Below, in pieces: positions 1-9,353 of a stretch of DNA of 64,000 bases. Positions within the stretch are counted from its first letter, which is position 1, and each line of letters opens with the position of its first letter. The notes beneath the pieces are model-generated. The model was not told the origin of the DNA. It saw only the letters and a program-made list of their open reading frames with translations, and ran no database searches. The position numbers and the translations under genes were made by a program. Origin of the DNA: an uncultured Cellulophaga sp. (GTDB lineage: Bacteria; Bacteroidota; Bacteroidia; Flavobacteriales; Flavobacteriaceae); the NCBI GenBank assembly GCA_947496695.1, contig CANMEI010000001.1, positions 372,001-436,000 on the forward strand. The letters are read 5' to 3'.

Positions 1-905
1 ATTAATAATTTTAAAGCTAAAAACTCTTCATACCAAATATCAATATCAGAAACAGTTTCTTTCTGTGAAAGAACATCAGAAACCTTATCATCAACTAAAA
101 TTTCTACTTTATATTTTTCTAATTTTTCTTGAAGCATTTTTAGCTTCGTTTTATATTCCGGAAGGTTTTTATTAATTAAAATTTTGTCTAATGCATTACA
201 ACCTGATATTTTATCTGTTTTTGCATTTATAATTACATTAACTGCTTTACTCCAATCTGCATTTTCAGAAACATACAAAAAGTTATTTCCTCTACCACTA
301 ACAAGTACTGCACAAGTAGCATGAGTTTTCACAAAATTAATTAAACGTTCTCCTCCACGAGGAACAATTAAATCTAAAGGTTCAGTTGGGTTTCTTAAAA
401 ATTCTTGTGTTTCATATCGTTTAAGATGAAGCAGTTTTATCCAATCTTTTGTAAGTCCATTTACTTCCAATGCTTCGTGCCAACATTTCTCTAAAATAAT
501 ATTACTATTAAACGCTTCTTTCCCTCCTTTTAATAAAATTTTGTTATTCGCTTTAAATGCTAATACAGTAGCTTCAATAGTTACATCTGGTCGTGATTCA
601 TATATAATAAGAATTGTACCAAATGGAGCTGTGGTATTAACAATGTTTAGTTTATTCTTTAAGGTTCTATTAGAAATCTCTTTCCCGACAGGATCATCTT
701 GTTGCATAACATTTTTAACGGCAGTGATCATTTCGTCAACTTTCTTATCATTAACAACTAGTCTGTCATAAAGCGCTTGATCTTCTTTTTGAAAAGCATT
801 TAAGTCCTTTTTATTTTCTGCAATTATAGTGTTTCGTTCACGTTCTAAAATCTTAATCATTGAGTTTAGAACTTTGTTTTTTATATCTGTATTTATAAGT
901 TTCAT
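1..905 (-). CDS. proA: Glutamate-5-semialdehyde dehydrogenase (gamma-glutamyl phosphate reductase), 3' part missing
   Basis: Second step of proline synthesis: NADPH-dependent reduction of glutamyl-5-phosphate to glutamate-5-semialdehyde in the cytoplasm. The frame is open from the ATG at 903-905 (reverse strand) to the window edge and gives about 301 residues, where the family has about 400, so the C-terminus lies outside the window. Visible family marks are ESRPDVTIEA near residue 103, LLKGGKEA, VPRGGERLI and the region KISGCNA with the expected catalytic cysteine near residue 236. It is the last visible gene of a proC-proB-proA operon, 26 bp behind proB. The identification is firm; only the end is unseen. 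Confidence 0.95.
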   Translation of the reverse strand, partial: MKLINTDIKNKVLNSMIKILERERNTIIAENKKDLNAFQKEDQALYDRLVVNDKKVDEMITAVKNVMQQDDPVGKEISNRTLKNKLNIVNTTAPFGTILIIYESRPDVTIEATVLAFKANNKILLKGGKEAFNSNIILEKCWHEALEVNGLTKDWIKLLHLKRYETQEFLRNPTEPLDLIVPRGGERLINFVKTHATCAVLVSGRGNNFLYVSENADWSKAVNVIINAKTDKISGCNALDKILINKNLPEYKTKLKMLQEKLEKYKVEILVDDKVSDVLSQKETVSDIDIWYEEFLALKLL

Positions 906-931
906 TTTATTATTTTTTACTTAAAGTTTAT

Positions 932-1711
932 TTAGGAGCAAATAAATTTTGTACCTACTTTTTTATTCTTTACAATATCTAAAATGACATTCTCTCGTTT
1001 ACCATTGGCTATATACGTAGGTATGTTTTTTCTGGCAGTTCCTTTGGCAATTCTTAATTTAGAGGCCATACCACCACGGCCTTCACCTTCCTTTTTATTC
1101 GAACCTTGAACGTACTGTTCTACATTTTCATCAGTTTTTACTTCGTTTATTACCTCAGAATCATCATCATCAGGGTGTCCGGTATACAAGCCATCCATAT
1201 CTGAAAGAATAATTAATCGATCAGCATCTATTAATTCTGCTACCAAGCTTGCTAACTCATCATTATCTGAAAACATAGACATTGTTAATGACACTGCATC
1301 ATCTTCATTTGCTATTGGAATAACCCCTTCAGATAAAAGACCTTCATAACAATTGATCATATTTTTACGATGTTTACCTACATCAAAATCACGTTTGGTA
1401 GCTAAAACCTGTGCGCATCGCATTCCATAATCGTGAAATATGCTATAATAGTAATGCATCATACGTGGCTGGCCAACAGAAGAGTACACTTGTCGCCTAA
1501 TAGATTTATCTTTTATTTTAGTATCTCCTAATATTTCCATTCCAGCTATTGCTGATCCGGAAGATACCAAAACCACCAAAATCTCTTCTTCATATAATAC
1601 AGCAATCTGCCTTACAAGTTCTCGCAATACAGGGCCTAAAATTCTGTTGTCTTTATTTGTTAATACGTTGGTTCCTACTTTAACAACTACTCGTTTTATT
1701 TTATCACTCAT
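932..1711 (-). CDS. proB: Glutamate 5-kinase, short form without PUA domain
   Basis: First step of proline synthesis: ATP-dependent phosphorylation of glutamate. An amino-acid kinase fold is visible: VVVKVGTNVL at the N-terminus, VSSGSAIAG, ANEDDAVS, FSDNDELASLVA, LSDMDGLYT and GRGGMASKLR. The frame extends upstream to 1768, but that extension would overlap the end of proC. I take the ATG at 1711 (MSDKIKRVVV), which lies 4 bp after the proC stop. The length of 259 residues is that of the kinase domain alone; enterobacterial ProB is about 367 residues because of a C-terminal PUA domain that is absent here. Proline feedback sites in the kinase domain could still act, which is not visible from the sequence. 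Confidence 0.95.
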   Translation of the reverse strand: MSDKIKRVVVKVGTNVLTNKDNRILGPVLRELVRQIAVLYEEEILVVLVSSGSAIAGMEILGDTKIKDKSIRRQVYSSVGQPRMMHYYYSIFHDYGMRCAQVLATKRDFDVGKHRKNMINCYEGLLSEGVIPIANEDDAVSLTMSMFSDNDELASLVAELIDADRLIILSDMDGLYTGHPDDDDSEVINEVKTDENVEQYVQGSNKKEGEGRGGMASKLRIAKGTARKNIPTYIANGKRENVILDIVKNKKVGTKFICS

Positions 1712-1715
1712 ATAC

Positions 1716-2522
1716 TTATTTTTCTTTCCCCAATTCCACTGCTCTATCAAAGGCAGCATAAGCAGCATCTTGAATAAGTTGCTTCACATTATTATCATCC
1801 ATAGAGTCTATTGCTGCCTGAGTAGTACCTCCTTTTGATGCCACACGATCAATCCAATTTTCTGGCGAAAGATTAGATTGGTTGAATAATTCTATGGCAC
1901 CTTCAAAAGTGTTACTTACCAATATTTTTGAATCATAATCTGAAAAGCCCATTTTTAAAGCCGCCTCTAACATAGATTGCATAAAATAAAATACATAAGC
2001 AGGGCCACTACCTGAGATACCCGTTGAGGCATCAATAAAAGTTTCTGTACTCACATGTATTGAAGTTCCTGTGGTATCTAATAAATTTCGAATAAGAATA
2101 AGTTCAATATTTGAAACAGTTTCAGATTCTGTATAAGAAGTAACACCTTTTCCAACTAGAGCTGGTAAATTTGGCATAGTCCGAACTATTCTTTTTACAT
2201 TTAATTTTTGTTGAATGGTATCTATTGTAACCCCCGCCATTAAAGACACGAAAATTTGGCTATCATTTACCATTGGTTTCATTTGCTCAAACAAATTATC
2301 ACTATGATAAGGTTTCACTGCAATAAACACAATGTCTGCCTTTGGTAAACAATCTTCTAAATTATCAAAAACATTAAATCTAGTGTCTTTTCTAAGTGTT
2401 TCAATTTTTTTTGGATCTGTATCAAATATTCTCAACTTATGTTTACTGAGAAGAGATGATTCTGCCATACCTTCAGAATAAGTTAAGCCCATATTACCAG
2501 CTCCAACAACTAATACTTTCAT
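1716..2522 (-). CDS. proC: Pyrroline-5-carboxylate reductase
   Basis: Last step of proline synthesis: NAD(P)H-dependent reduction of 1-pyrroline-5-carboxylate to L-proline. The N-terminal Rossmann motif VVGAGNMGLTYSEGM (from residue 4) is followed by the dimerisation region SGSGPAYVFYFMQSMLEAAL and the substrate-loop signature SKGGTTQAAIDSM near the C-terminus. The length of 268 residues is normal. It is the first gene of the minus-strand operon proC-proB-proA, so all three enzymes from glutamate to proline are encoded together. It reads away from the dehydrogenase gene at 3081 across a 558-bp divergent intergenic region. Confidence 0.96.
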   Translation of the reverse strand: MKVLVVGAGNMGLTYSEGMAESSLLSKHKLRIFDTDPKKIETLRKDTRFNVFDNLEDCLPKADIVFIAVKPYHSDNLFEQMKPMVNDSQIFVSLMAGVTIDTIQQKLNVKRIVRTMPNLPALVGKGVTSYTESETVSNIELILIRNLLDTTGTSIHVSTETFIDASTGISGSGPAYVFYFMQSMLEAALKMGFSDYDSKILVSNTFEGAIELFNQSNLSPENWIDRVASKGGTTQAAIDSMDDNNVKQLIQDAAYAAFDRAVELGKEK

Positions 2523-3080
2523 TTTTCTTGTTTATATTATTCTTCATATTAACCACAAGAACTGAACAGAAGTGCCTCTATAAATTATAGACTTTAAGGA
2601 TTATTATATTTTAAAGCTATTTAACTTATAGATTGAAAATTCAAACTATAGAACCAAAATTATTAATGATGTCATAATTTGAATAATTCAACCCCGACAA
2701 TATGTCGGTGTCAAAATGTAATACAATAGTCTTAAAACCCTCCAAATTTTAATATTTATGGTTTTTTTATAGTAATAAAGCAAATACCTTCACACTATAA
2801 ACTCAAATAAAAACATTCTATAAATAGTTAAATAAGAAGATTCTACTTTTCTGTACAATATTTTTTTCAAGAAATGTGTTCTGTTTTTTAAAATTACAGA
2901 CAGTAACGCAATGAAAGCACTTACTACATAATACAACTGAACTATAATAAAGTATAACATCAAAGTAAAATACGTAAATTTGAAATCACATACTTTTATA
3001 TAAGTAATGACGTTTTTTTTATCCAACTTAGGATATTTATATGGAGAACCAACACTAACTAAAGAAACAAAATAAAACAT
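2523..3080. other. Divergent intergenic region between proC and the 2-hydroxyacid dehydrogenase gene
   Basis: The 558 bp hold no convincing gene. A 96-codon frame on the minus strand (2790-3080) is a low-complexity shadow. Two elements stand out: a GC-rich inverted repeat CCGACA-ATA-TGTCGG at 2694-2708, and TAAATTTG at 2975-2982, an exact match to the Bacteroidota -7 promoter consensus TAnnTTTG, about 100 bp upstream of the gene at 3081. The role of the palindrome is unknown. Confidence 0.5.
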
Positions 3081-4019
3081 ATGCGAGTATTACATTTAGA
3101 TGTAAATCATCCTCTAATTATTGAGCAGTTTAATGAGTTAGGGTATACAAATGAAGAAGATTTCACTTCATCAAAAGAAGAGATAGAAGCTAAAATTCAT
3201 AACTATGATGGTATTATTATCAGAAGTAGATTTAGTCTTGATGCTAATTTTTTAAGTAAAGCAACAAATTTAAAATTCATAGGCCGCTTAGGCGCAGGAT
3301 TAGAGAATATTGATACTGATTATGCCAAAGACAAAAACATTTTTTTAGCTGCAGCACCTGAAGGAAATAGAAATGCTGTTGGCGAGCATGCTTTAGGCAT
3401 GTTGCTTTCGCTTTTCAATAAATTAAATAGTGCAGACCAAGAAGTACGAAACGGCAAATGGGATAGAGAAGGTAACAGAGGTATTGAGCTTGATGGTAGA
3501 ACCGTTGGTATTATTGGCTATGGTAATATGGGCAAAGCTTTTGCTAAAAAACTCCGAGGTTTTGATGTTGAAGTAATTTGTTACGATATACAAGGTGGTG
3601 TAGGTGATGAAAATGCTAGACAAGTTGGTATTATGGAGTTTCAACAAAGGTGTGATGTTATTAGTTTACATGTACCACAAACAGAGTCTACAATTAAAAT
3701 GATAAATACTGAGTTTATCAATGGCTTTCAAAAACCTTTTTGGATTATTAATACCGCAAGAGGTAAATGTATTATTACTGAAGATTTAATTGAAGCTTTA
3801 AAGTCAGGTAAAATATTAGGAGCAGGACTTGACGTTCTTGAATATGAAAAATCATCATTTGAAAATATGTTTTCTGATAATGAATTACCTGATGCTTTTA
3901 AATATTTAATTGAAGCTAAAAATGTTTTATTAACACCACATGTTGGAGGTTGGACCATTGAAAGTAAAATAAAACTAGCACAAACAGTGGTTGACAAAAT
4001 TAGAGAGAAGTTTATATAG
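3081..4019 (+). CDS. D-2-hydroxyacid dehydrogenase, phosphoglycerate dehydrogenase-like
   Basis: NAD-dependent oxidoreductase of the D-2-hydroxyacid dehydrogenase family. Visible motifs: IGRLGAGLENID (substrate-binding segment, residues about 75-86), the dinucleotide motif GIIGYGNMGKAFAKKL near residue 145, NTARGKCI with the expected arginine, the DVLEYE glutamate region and TPHVGGWT with the catalytic histidine. The protein has 312 residues, so it lacks the C-terminal ACT domain of long SerA enzymes. Serine synthesis (3-phosphoglycerate oxidation) is the most likely role, but no serC or serB lies beside it, so the substrate stays open. It stands alone, followed by the TM2 gene 76 bp downstream. 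Confidence 0.88.
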   Translation: MRVLHLDVNHPLIIEQFNELGYTNEEDFTSSKEEIEAKIHNYDGIIIRSRFSLDANFLSKATNLKFIGRLGAGLENIDTDYAKDKNIFLAAAPEGNRNAVGEHALGMLLSLFNKLNSADQEVRNGKWDREGNRGIELDGRTVGIIGYGNMGKAFAKKLRGFDVEVICYDIQGGVGDENARQVGIMEFQQRCDVISLHVPQTESTIKMINTEFINGFQKPFWIINTARGKCIITEDLIEALKSGKILGAGLDVLEYEKSSFENMFSDNELPDAFKYLIEAKNVLLTPHVGGWTIESKIKLAQTVVDKIREKFI

Positions 4020-4095
4020 CTAAAAAAATATACATTTCGTTAAATATTAAATAAATTATTACATTTATAAAATTAATAACAAAACAAACAACCCA

Positions 4096-4419
4096 ATGTC
4101 AGAAGAAAACAAAACAAATGAATTTACCGATGAAGCAAAAAAAACTGTTAATGAATTTACCGATGGTGTAAATAATGCTATGTCTGGAGTAGAAAATAAA
4201 AAAATTATAGCTGGTATTTTAGCTATTATTTTTGGATATTTAGGTATTCATAAATTTATTTTAGGATATACAAAAGAGGGTATTATTCAAATTGTTGCTT
4301 CTTTTGTAACATGTGGAATAGCCAGTATTATACCTTTTATCGAAGGTATAATTTATTTGACAAAAACTGACGAAGAGTTTTACAATACGTACCAAGTTGG
4401 TAAAAAACCTTGGTTTTAA
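4096..4419 (+). CDS. TM2 domain membrane protein
   Basis: A 107-residue protein with a polar N-terminal half that contains a repeated NEFTDxA/GxK/N motif (two copies, residues 8-27). A TM2 domain of two hydrophobic helices follows: IIAGILAIIFGYLGIHKFIL with the characteristic G-x-H-(K/R)-F turn, then GIIQIVASFVTCGIASIIPF. TM2 proteins are small inner-membrane proteins of unknown activity. The gene is followed directly by a strong hairpin terminator shared with the convergent gene at 4479. The function cannot be stated further. Confidence 0.85.
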   Translation: MSEENKTNEFTDEAKKTVNEFTDGVNNAMSGVENKKIIAGILAIIFGYLGIHKFILGYTKEGIIQIVASFVTCGIASIIPFIEGIIYLTKTDEEFYNTYQVGKKPWF

Positions 4420-4441
4420 ACCATTAGAGTTTAATATAATT

Positions 4442-4474
4442 AAAAAGCCAAATCTTAATAGATTTGGCTTTTTA
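4442..4474. terminator. Bidirectional intrinsic terminator
   Basis: Inverted repeat AAAGCCAAATCT / AGATTTGGCTTT with a TAAT loop, flanked by an A run on the left and a T run on the right. It lies between the convergent TM2 and acyltransferase genes, so it can end both transcripts. Confidence 0.9.
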
Positions 4475-4478
4475 AATT

Positions 4479-6314
4479 TTATTCTTTAATTAAATCACTA
4501 TTAGTCCCGTTGGCTAATTTTCGTTCTAATTCTTCTTGAAACTCTTCCATTACAGGTTTCATTGTACTTTCTGGTATATCAGAAATTTTAATATACATTA
4601 AACCATCTACAGAATTATTAAAAAGTGGGTCAACATTAAAAGCTACTACTTTTGCATTCTGCTTAATATACTTTTTAATTAATACAGGTAAGCGCAAACT
4701 ACCTGGTTCTACTTCATCAATTAAGCGATCAAACTTATTTAAATCAGCCTGAGTTTCATCAAACACAAACTCTTTATCTGCATCTTTTAATTTAACTTTA
4801 AACTCTTTTTTAGGACGTATATATTGTGCAACATACGGATCCCAATAATTAGATTTCATAAACTCAATCATTAAAGATTTTGAGAAATTTGAAAACTGAT
4901 TGCTTATACTCACACCACCAATTAAATATTGATGCTCAGGAAAACGTAAAGTTGTGTGTACAATACCTTTCCAAAGTAAAAATAAAGGCATCGGTTTTTG
5001 TTGATATGCTTTTACTATATAAGCCCTTCCCATTTCTATTGAACTTTGCATCATTTGATAAAGTTCGGGCTCTACTCTAAAAAGGTCATGTACATAAAAA
5101 CCATCAATACCATATTTAGCATAAATTTGAGAACCTAGACCCATTCTATAAGCACCAACAATTGTTTTTTCGGTATCATCCCATAAAAATAAGTGATGGT
5201 AATAACTATCAAACTGGTCTAAATCTATAGCTTTATTTGTTCCTTCACCAATTGCTCTAAAAGTTACCTCACGTTGTCTGCCAATTTCTTGTAAAATCAT
5301 TGGCATATTTTCTTCTGTAGCTAAAAAAACCTCATAATTCTTGCTTTGTAGTAGTCTGCAATCTTTTTCTCTTAGCTTTACTACTTCTTCTTCAATAAGC
5401 TCTGGACTTATTGCTGTTGCAATTTTACGTGGTGCCTTAGGTAACTTTAATGATGTTGGTATTTGTTCTCTTATACGCTCTGTAAATGGTTCTTTCTCAT
5501 AGGCATTAGAAAGCATATAAGTTTTTCGACGTAAGAAGTCTGTATACTCTTCAAGAGTTTTTTGTTCTTGTTGTGCTTTTATTGATATAGGTTGCCCTAT
5601 TCTAATTTTAATTGGCCTATACCTTTGCGAAAACACTTCTGAAGGTATTTTTGCTGACCTAAAAACATCATTAAATTTTGCTAAGCGATAAAATAATCGA
5701 CTATTTTTTGAATGAAAATATATTGGTACAACTGGAACTTCTGCTCTTTGTATTAACTTAACAGCAGCTTCTTCCCAAGGTTTATCTACAATTAATTTAC
5801 CTTCTCTATATGTTGAAACTTCACCTGCAGGAAAAACACTTAATGGATGTCCATTTCTTAAATGAACTAATGAGGTTTTAAACCCTGCCAAACTACTTTT
5901 CGCATCTTTATGATTTTCAAAAGGATTTACAGGAATAATAAAACGCTTTATAGGTTCCATTCTTTGAAGCAAAAAATTAGCCATTATTTTAAAATCTGGC
6001 CGTGCCTTAGCCATTAATTTAATTAAAATAATACCGTCTATTGCTCCTAACGGATGGTTTGAAACAGTAATAAAAGCGCCATTTTTAGGTAAGCGTTTTA
6101 GTTCTTCAGAAATAATTTGATAATCTATCTCAAAATTTTTGATAATAGCATCACTATACTCATCAACATCTAAGTGACTAATAGTGTCATAGAACTTATT
6201 AATACTAGATATTCTTGTTACTTTCATAAGTAACCAACCTATAAAAGTACCTACAAAACCATACTTATCTAAATGAATAGCTTTTGCTAATTCTTTTGCG
6301 GTAACTAAACCCAT
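4479..6314 (-). CDS. Two-domain acyltransferase: PlsC-like domain plus GNAT-like (OlsB-type) N-acyltransferase
   Basis: 611 residues. The N-terminal half (about residues 70-290) is a lysophospholipid acyltransferase-like domain, with VSNHPLGAIDG as the His/Asp catalytic block and FPAGEVS in place of the FPEGTRS block. The C-terminal half (about 320-560) resembles the OlsB/hemolysin GNAT domain, with a stretch around GIDGFYVHDLFRVEPEL. This arrangement matches OlsF, the bifunctional ornithine-lipid synthase known from flavobacteria and some proteobacteria, which makes N-acyl then O-acyl ornithine. The acyl acceptor is inferred from family resemblance only. A perfect dyad TAACG-AAAA-CGTTA lies at 6347-6360, about 33 bp upstream of the start, and may be an operator. 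Confidence 0.82.
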   Translation of the reverse strand: MGLVTAKELAKAIHLDKYGFVGTFIGWLLMKVTRISSINKFYDTISHLDVDEYSDAIIKNFEIDYQIISEELKRLPKNGAFITVSNHPLGAIDGIILIKLMAKARPDFKIMANFLLQRMEPIKRFIIPVNPFENHKDAKSSLAGFKTSLVHLRNGHPLSVFPAGEVSTYREGKLIVDKPWEEAAVKLIQRAEVPVVPIYFHSKNSRLFYRLAKFNDVFRSAKIPSEVFSQRYRPIKIRIGQPISIKAQQEQKTLEEYTDFLRRKTYMLSNAYEKEPFTERIREQIPTSLKLPKAPRKIATAISPELIEEEVVKLREKDCRLLQSKNYEVFLATEENMPMILQEIGRQREVTFRAIGEGTNKAIDLDQFDSYYHHLFLWDDTEKTIVGAYRMGLGSQIYAKYGIDGFYVHDLFRVEPELYQMMQSSIEMGRAYIVKAYQQKPMPLFLLWKGIVHTTLRFPEHQYLIGGVSISNQFSNFSKSLMIEFMKSNYWDPYVAQYIRPKKEFKVKLKDADKEFVFDETQADLNKFDRLIDEVEPGSLRLPVLIKKYIKQNAKVVAFNVDPLFNNSVDGLMYIKISDIPESTMKPVMEEFQEELERKLANGTNSDLIKE

Positions 6315-6346
6315 AATCTCAAACGCATTTTCATATTATGCTAATA

Positions 6347-6360
6347 TAACGAAAACGTTA
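6347..6360. promoter_or_regulatory. Dyad TAACG-AAAA-CGTTA upstream of the acyltransferase gene
   Basis: Perfect 5-bp inverted repeat around AAAA. The 12-mer ACGAAAACGTTA within it recurs at 8271-8282 upstream of fbp. The shape resembles a LacI-family operator; the regulator is unknown. Confidence 0.4.
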
Positions 6361-6417
6361 GATGGCAAAAGCTATTTTTTAATTTTTTCTATAAAATACA
6401 ATTGTAATTAAACCTTC

Positions 6418-7668
6418 CTATTTTACAACAAGTTGAACCGTTTCTTTACCACGTTGCTCTAACAATATTTCTTTACCTTTTTGTAACGATGAAATCGCCT
6501 CAATATTAAAATGTCTAATAGTATATAATGAGACACCTTCACTATGAGCAACTTTAAATTTACCTTTTAAAGCATCTAAAAGCTGATTTAAGCAATCAAA
6601 TTTATTTTCAAAACATACAGAAAAACTAATTGCAGAATTTTGAATTAAATCTACTTTCATTTTATAATCATGAAGAAGTTTAAAAAGTTCGCTAATATTA
6701 TCTTCAACAATAAAAGAAAAATCTAATGATGATAATTTCATTAAAACTTGATTTTTCTTTACGATAAAACATGGCACTTTTGGTTCTATACCATTACCCT
6801 TACCCACTGTAGTTCCTGGATCTTTAGGGTTTATAAATGATTTTACATGTAAAGGAATTTCTTTACGTTGCAAAGGCTGTAATGTTTTTGGATGAATTAC
6901 TGATGCTCCGTAAAAGGCTAACTCAATGGCTTCTTTATATGATATTTTATTTAACAATTCAGCATTTTCAAAGTAACGAGGATCTGCATTTAAAACACCC
7001 GGAACATCTTTCCAAATAGTAACAGCTGTAGCATTTAAACAATATGCTAAAATAGCCGCTGAATAATCAGATCCTTCACGACCAAGCGTAGTTGTAAAAT
7101 TATTATCATCGCTACCAATAAAACCTTGAGTGATGTATAATTTTCCTTTATCAATTGATTGGGTAATATTCGTTTGAGTTTTTTCCCAATTAATAGCCGC
7201 ATCACGATGATTTCCATCCGTTTTTATAACATCTCTAACATCTAACCAATTACTATTTATGCCTACTTCATTTAAATATGCATTAATTATAGTTGTAGAA
7301 ACAAGCTCACCGTACCCAATTACCTGATCATAAACGAAACTATATTTAGGAGATTTATTCCAAGCTAAAAATCCTTGAACTTCTTCAAATAAAGATTTCA
7401 CTTGTTTAAAAATAGGATGTTTATCATTTTCAAAAAGATCCATTAAAATATCATTATGATACTTTAAAACTTCTTGAATTGCATAAGCTACTCTTGGTTT
7501 ATCTTCAAAGTAACTGCTTATTACAGTTTCCATTGCATTAGTTGTTTTTCCCATTGCTGAAACAACAACTAGAGTATTTTCAAAACCTACTTGATTTAAT
7601 ACACTTACTACATTTTTAACTCCTGCTGCATCTTTTACTGATGCGCCTCCAAATTTGAAAATTCTCAT
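6418..7668 (-). CDS. lysC: Aspartate kinase
   Basis: Phosphorylates aspartate, the first step towards lysine, threonine, methionine and diaminopimelate. The N-terminal motif is FKFGGASV (residues 4-11), followed by VVSAMGKTTNAM, TLGREGSDYSAAILA (aspartate-binding block) and VWKDVPGVLNADPR-type sequence (here IWKDVPGVLNADPRYF). The last 110 residues form a regulatory tail with an ACT-like region (KLSSLDFSFIVEDNISELF). The length of 416 residues fits a monofunctional enzyme. Its start overlaps the end of the GNAT gene at 7665 by 4 bp (ATGA), so the two are translationally coupled. Which end product inhibits it is not visible. Confidence 0.92.
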   Translation of the reverse strand: MRIFKFGGASVKDAAGVKNVVSVLNQVGFENTLVVVSAMGKTTNAMETVISSYFEDKPRVAYAIQEVLKYHNDILMDLFENDKHPIFKQVKSLFEEVQGFLAWNKSPKYSFVYDQVIGYGELVSTTIINAYLNEVGINSNWLDVRDVIKTDGNHRDAAINWEKTQTNITQSIDKGKLYITQGFIGSDDNNFTTTLGREGSDYSAAILAYCLNATAVTIWKDVPGVLNADPRYFENAELLNKISYKEAIELAFYGASVIHPKTLQPLQRKEIPLHVKSFINPKDPGTTVGKGNGIEPKVPCFIVKKNQVLMKLSSLDFSFIVEDNISELFKLLHDYKMKVDLIQNSAISFSVCFENKFDCLNQLLDALKGKFKVAHSEGVSLYTIRHFNIEAISSLQKGKEILLEQRGKETVQLVVK

Positions 7669-8144
7669 AAATTTGCTATATAATTTTTAATACCTTGTTC
7701 GTCTAACTGTACAACATCCCAGTCACGCATAACATTGGCACCTTTACTTTCATAAAATTTAATGGCAGGTTCATTCCAATCTATAACCTCCCAATTAATA
7801 CGTTTTACTCCTAATTTGTATCCGTATTTTACAACCTCATTTAATAATGCGGTACCTATTCCTGTACCGCGCATACTATCAGTTACTATTAAATCTTCTA
7901 AATGAATAATTGGACCTTTCCATGTAGAATATCTATTGTAAACTAAAGCCATACCTTTTATACTACCCTCTACTTCAGCTACAAAACAATGAAACAGTAC
8001 ATCATCGCCAAAGCCATCTCTTTCTAAGTCAGAAACTGTAACTTCAACAGCATCAGCTTCTTTCTCAAATACTGCTAACTCATTTATAAGTTTCAATACT
8101 TGTGACATGTCACTTTTTTGAGCTTCTCTAATTAAATATTTCAT
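7665..8144 (-). CDS. GNAT family N-acetyltransferase (spermidine/diamine acetyltransferase-like)
   Basis: 159-residue single GNAT domain. The acetyl-CoA motif is visible as DLIVTDSMRGTGIGTALL (residues about 83-100, R-G-x-G-I-G). The C-terminal part VKRINWEVIDWNEPAIKFYE resembles diamine/spermidine N1-acetyltransferase-like proteins. The acceptor is unproved. The stop overlaps the start of the aspartate kinase gene by 4 bp, and the two form a minus-strand pair. CAAATTTA at 8167-8174 reads TAAATTTG on the minus strand, a perfect -7 promoter match about 23 bp upstream of the ATG. Confidence 0.85.
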   Translation of the reverse strand: MKYLIREAQKSDMSQVLKLINELAVFEKEADAVEVTVSDLERDGFGDDVLFHCFVAEVEGSIKGMALVYNRYSTWKGPIIHLEDLIVTDSMRGTGIGTALLNEVVKYGYKLGVKRINWEVIDWNEPAIKFYESKGANVMRDWDVVQLDEQGIKNYIANL

Positions 8145-8166
8145 ATAGATATTATTGTATATTCCT

Positions 8167-8174
8167 CAAATTTA
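8167..8174 (-). promoter_or_regulatory. -7 promoter element of the GNAT-lysC operon
   Basis: TAAATTTG on the minus strand matches the Bacteroidota consensus TAnnTTTG and lies just upstream of the ATG at 8144. The -33 element is not clear. Confidence 0.55.
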
Positions 8175-8270
8175 AAGGGTTAAAATTTAATATTAAACAA
8201 TTAAAATACCCTTAAATAATTTTTGTTACAAACATAACACTAAGTTATAAATTTAAAAAACATAAATTAT

Positions 8271-8282
8271 ACGAAAACGTTA
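8271..8282. promoter_or_regulatory. ACGAAAACGTTA element upstream of fbp
   Basis: Identical over 12 bp to the dyad element at 6349-6360. The wider sequence TATACG-AAAA-CGTTATA is an imperfect dyad. It ends 48 bp before the fbp ATG, in the promoter region, so a role as operator for a sugar-responsive regulator is conceivable. Confidence 0.4.
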
Positions 8283-8330
8283 TAGTTTCACAAAAAATAC
8301 GATATTTGTAGCTATATAAACACTATTTAA

Positions 8331-9329
8331 ATGACCAAACAATACAAAACATTAGGCGAATTTATTATTGAGAACCAAGATTCTTTCAAATATTCTTCTG
8401 GAGAGTTGTCTCGTTTATTAAACGGATTAAGATTAGCTGCTAAAGTAGTTAACCATGAAGTAAACAAAGCTGGTCTAGTAGATATATTAGGTGAAGCCGG
8501 AGATACTAATATTCAAGGTGAAAATCAGCAGAAATTAGATGTTCTTGCCAATGAAAAATTTATTCAGACACTTAAAAAACGTGAAATTGTTTGTGGTATA
8601 GCTTCAGAAGAAGAAGATGACTTTATTAGTATAAATAGTTTTGATAATAATAATCAAAACAAATATGTAGTTTTAATTGATCCATTAGATGGTTCATCAA
8701 ATATTGATGTGAATGTATCTGTAGGTACAATTTTTTCAATCTATAGACGTGTAACTCCAGTAGGTAGTCCTGTTACTATTGACGATTTTTTACAGCCTGG
8801 AACCAAACAAATAGCTGCTGGTTATATTGTTTATGGTACTAGTACTATGCTTGTATATACCACAGGAGATGGTGTTAATGGTTTTACATTAAACCCTGCA
8901 TTAGGAACTTTTTATCTATCGCATCCAAATATGAAATTCCCTGAAACAGGAAATATATATTCTGTAAATGAAGGTAATTATGTTCATTTTCCACAAGGTG
9001 TAAAAGATTATATTAAATATTGCCAAAAGGAAGAAGATGATAGACCATATACTTCTCGTTATATAGGATCATTAGTTTCAGATTTTCATAGAAATATGAT
9101 TAAAGGTGGTATTTACATGTATCCAACAAGTAGCAAAGCTCCTGATGGTAAACTTAGGTTGTTGTATGAATGTAACCCAATGGCTTTTATTGCTGAACAA
9201 GCTGATGGACTAGCGAGTGATGGTAAGCAACGTATTATGGAAATAAACCCAAAAGAATTACACCAACGTGTTCCTTTTTTCTGTGGTAGCAAAAAAATGG
9301 TTGAAAAAGCCAAAGAATTTATGAAATAA
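8331..9329 (+). CDS. fbp: Fructose-1,6-bisphosphatase, class I
   Basis: Gluconeogenic hydrolysis of fructose-1,6-bisphosphate to fructose-6-phosphate in the cytoplasm. The metal-binding core [20 protein letters not shown] (about residues 117-136) and the substrate region [20 protein letters not shown] (about 243-262) with the downstream [13 protein letters not shown] block are all intact, and the 332-residue length is normal for class I. SEEED upstream provides the acidic metal ligands. The gene stands alone between its own promoter region and a strong terminator at 9354-9383. Confidence 0.97.
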   Translation: MTKQYKTLGEFIIENQDSFKYSSGELSRLLNGLRLAAKVVNHEVNKAGLVDILGEAGDTNIQGENQQKLDVLANEKFIQTLKKREIVCGIASEEEDDFISINSFDNNNQNKYVVLIDPLDGSSNIDVNVSVGTIFSIYRRVTPVGSPVTIDDFLQPGTKQIAAGYIVYGTSTMLVYTTGDGVNGFTLNPALGTFYLSHPNMKFPETGNIYSVNEGNYVHFPQGVKDYIKYCQKEEDDRPYTSRYIGSLVSDFHRNMIKGGIYMYPTSSKAPDGKLRLLYECNPMAFIAEQADGLASDGKQRIMEINPKELHQRVPFFCGSKKMVEKAKEFMK

Positions 9330-9353
9330 CCTTTAACCTAAATATACAGACCT

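Noticed and set aside
541..771. 76-codon plus-strand frame in proA
   Set aside because: It is a shadow of the proA coding region, which has clear family motifs on the minus strand.
2790..3080. 96-codon frame on the minus strand upstream of the dehydrogenase gene
   Set aside because: Composition is dominated by F, I, Y and V from AT-rich DNA, and it overlaps the promoter region of the gene at 3081. No domain or signal is recognisable.
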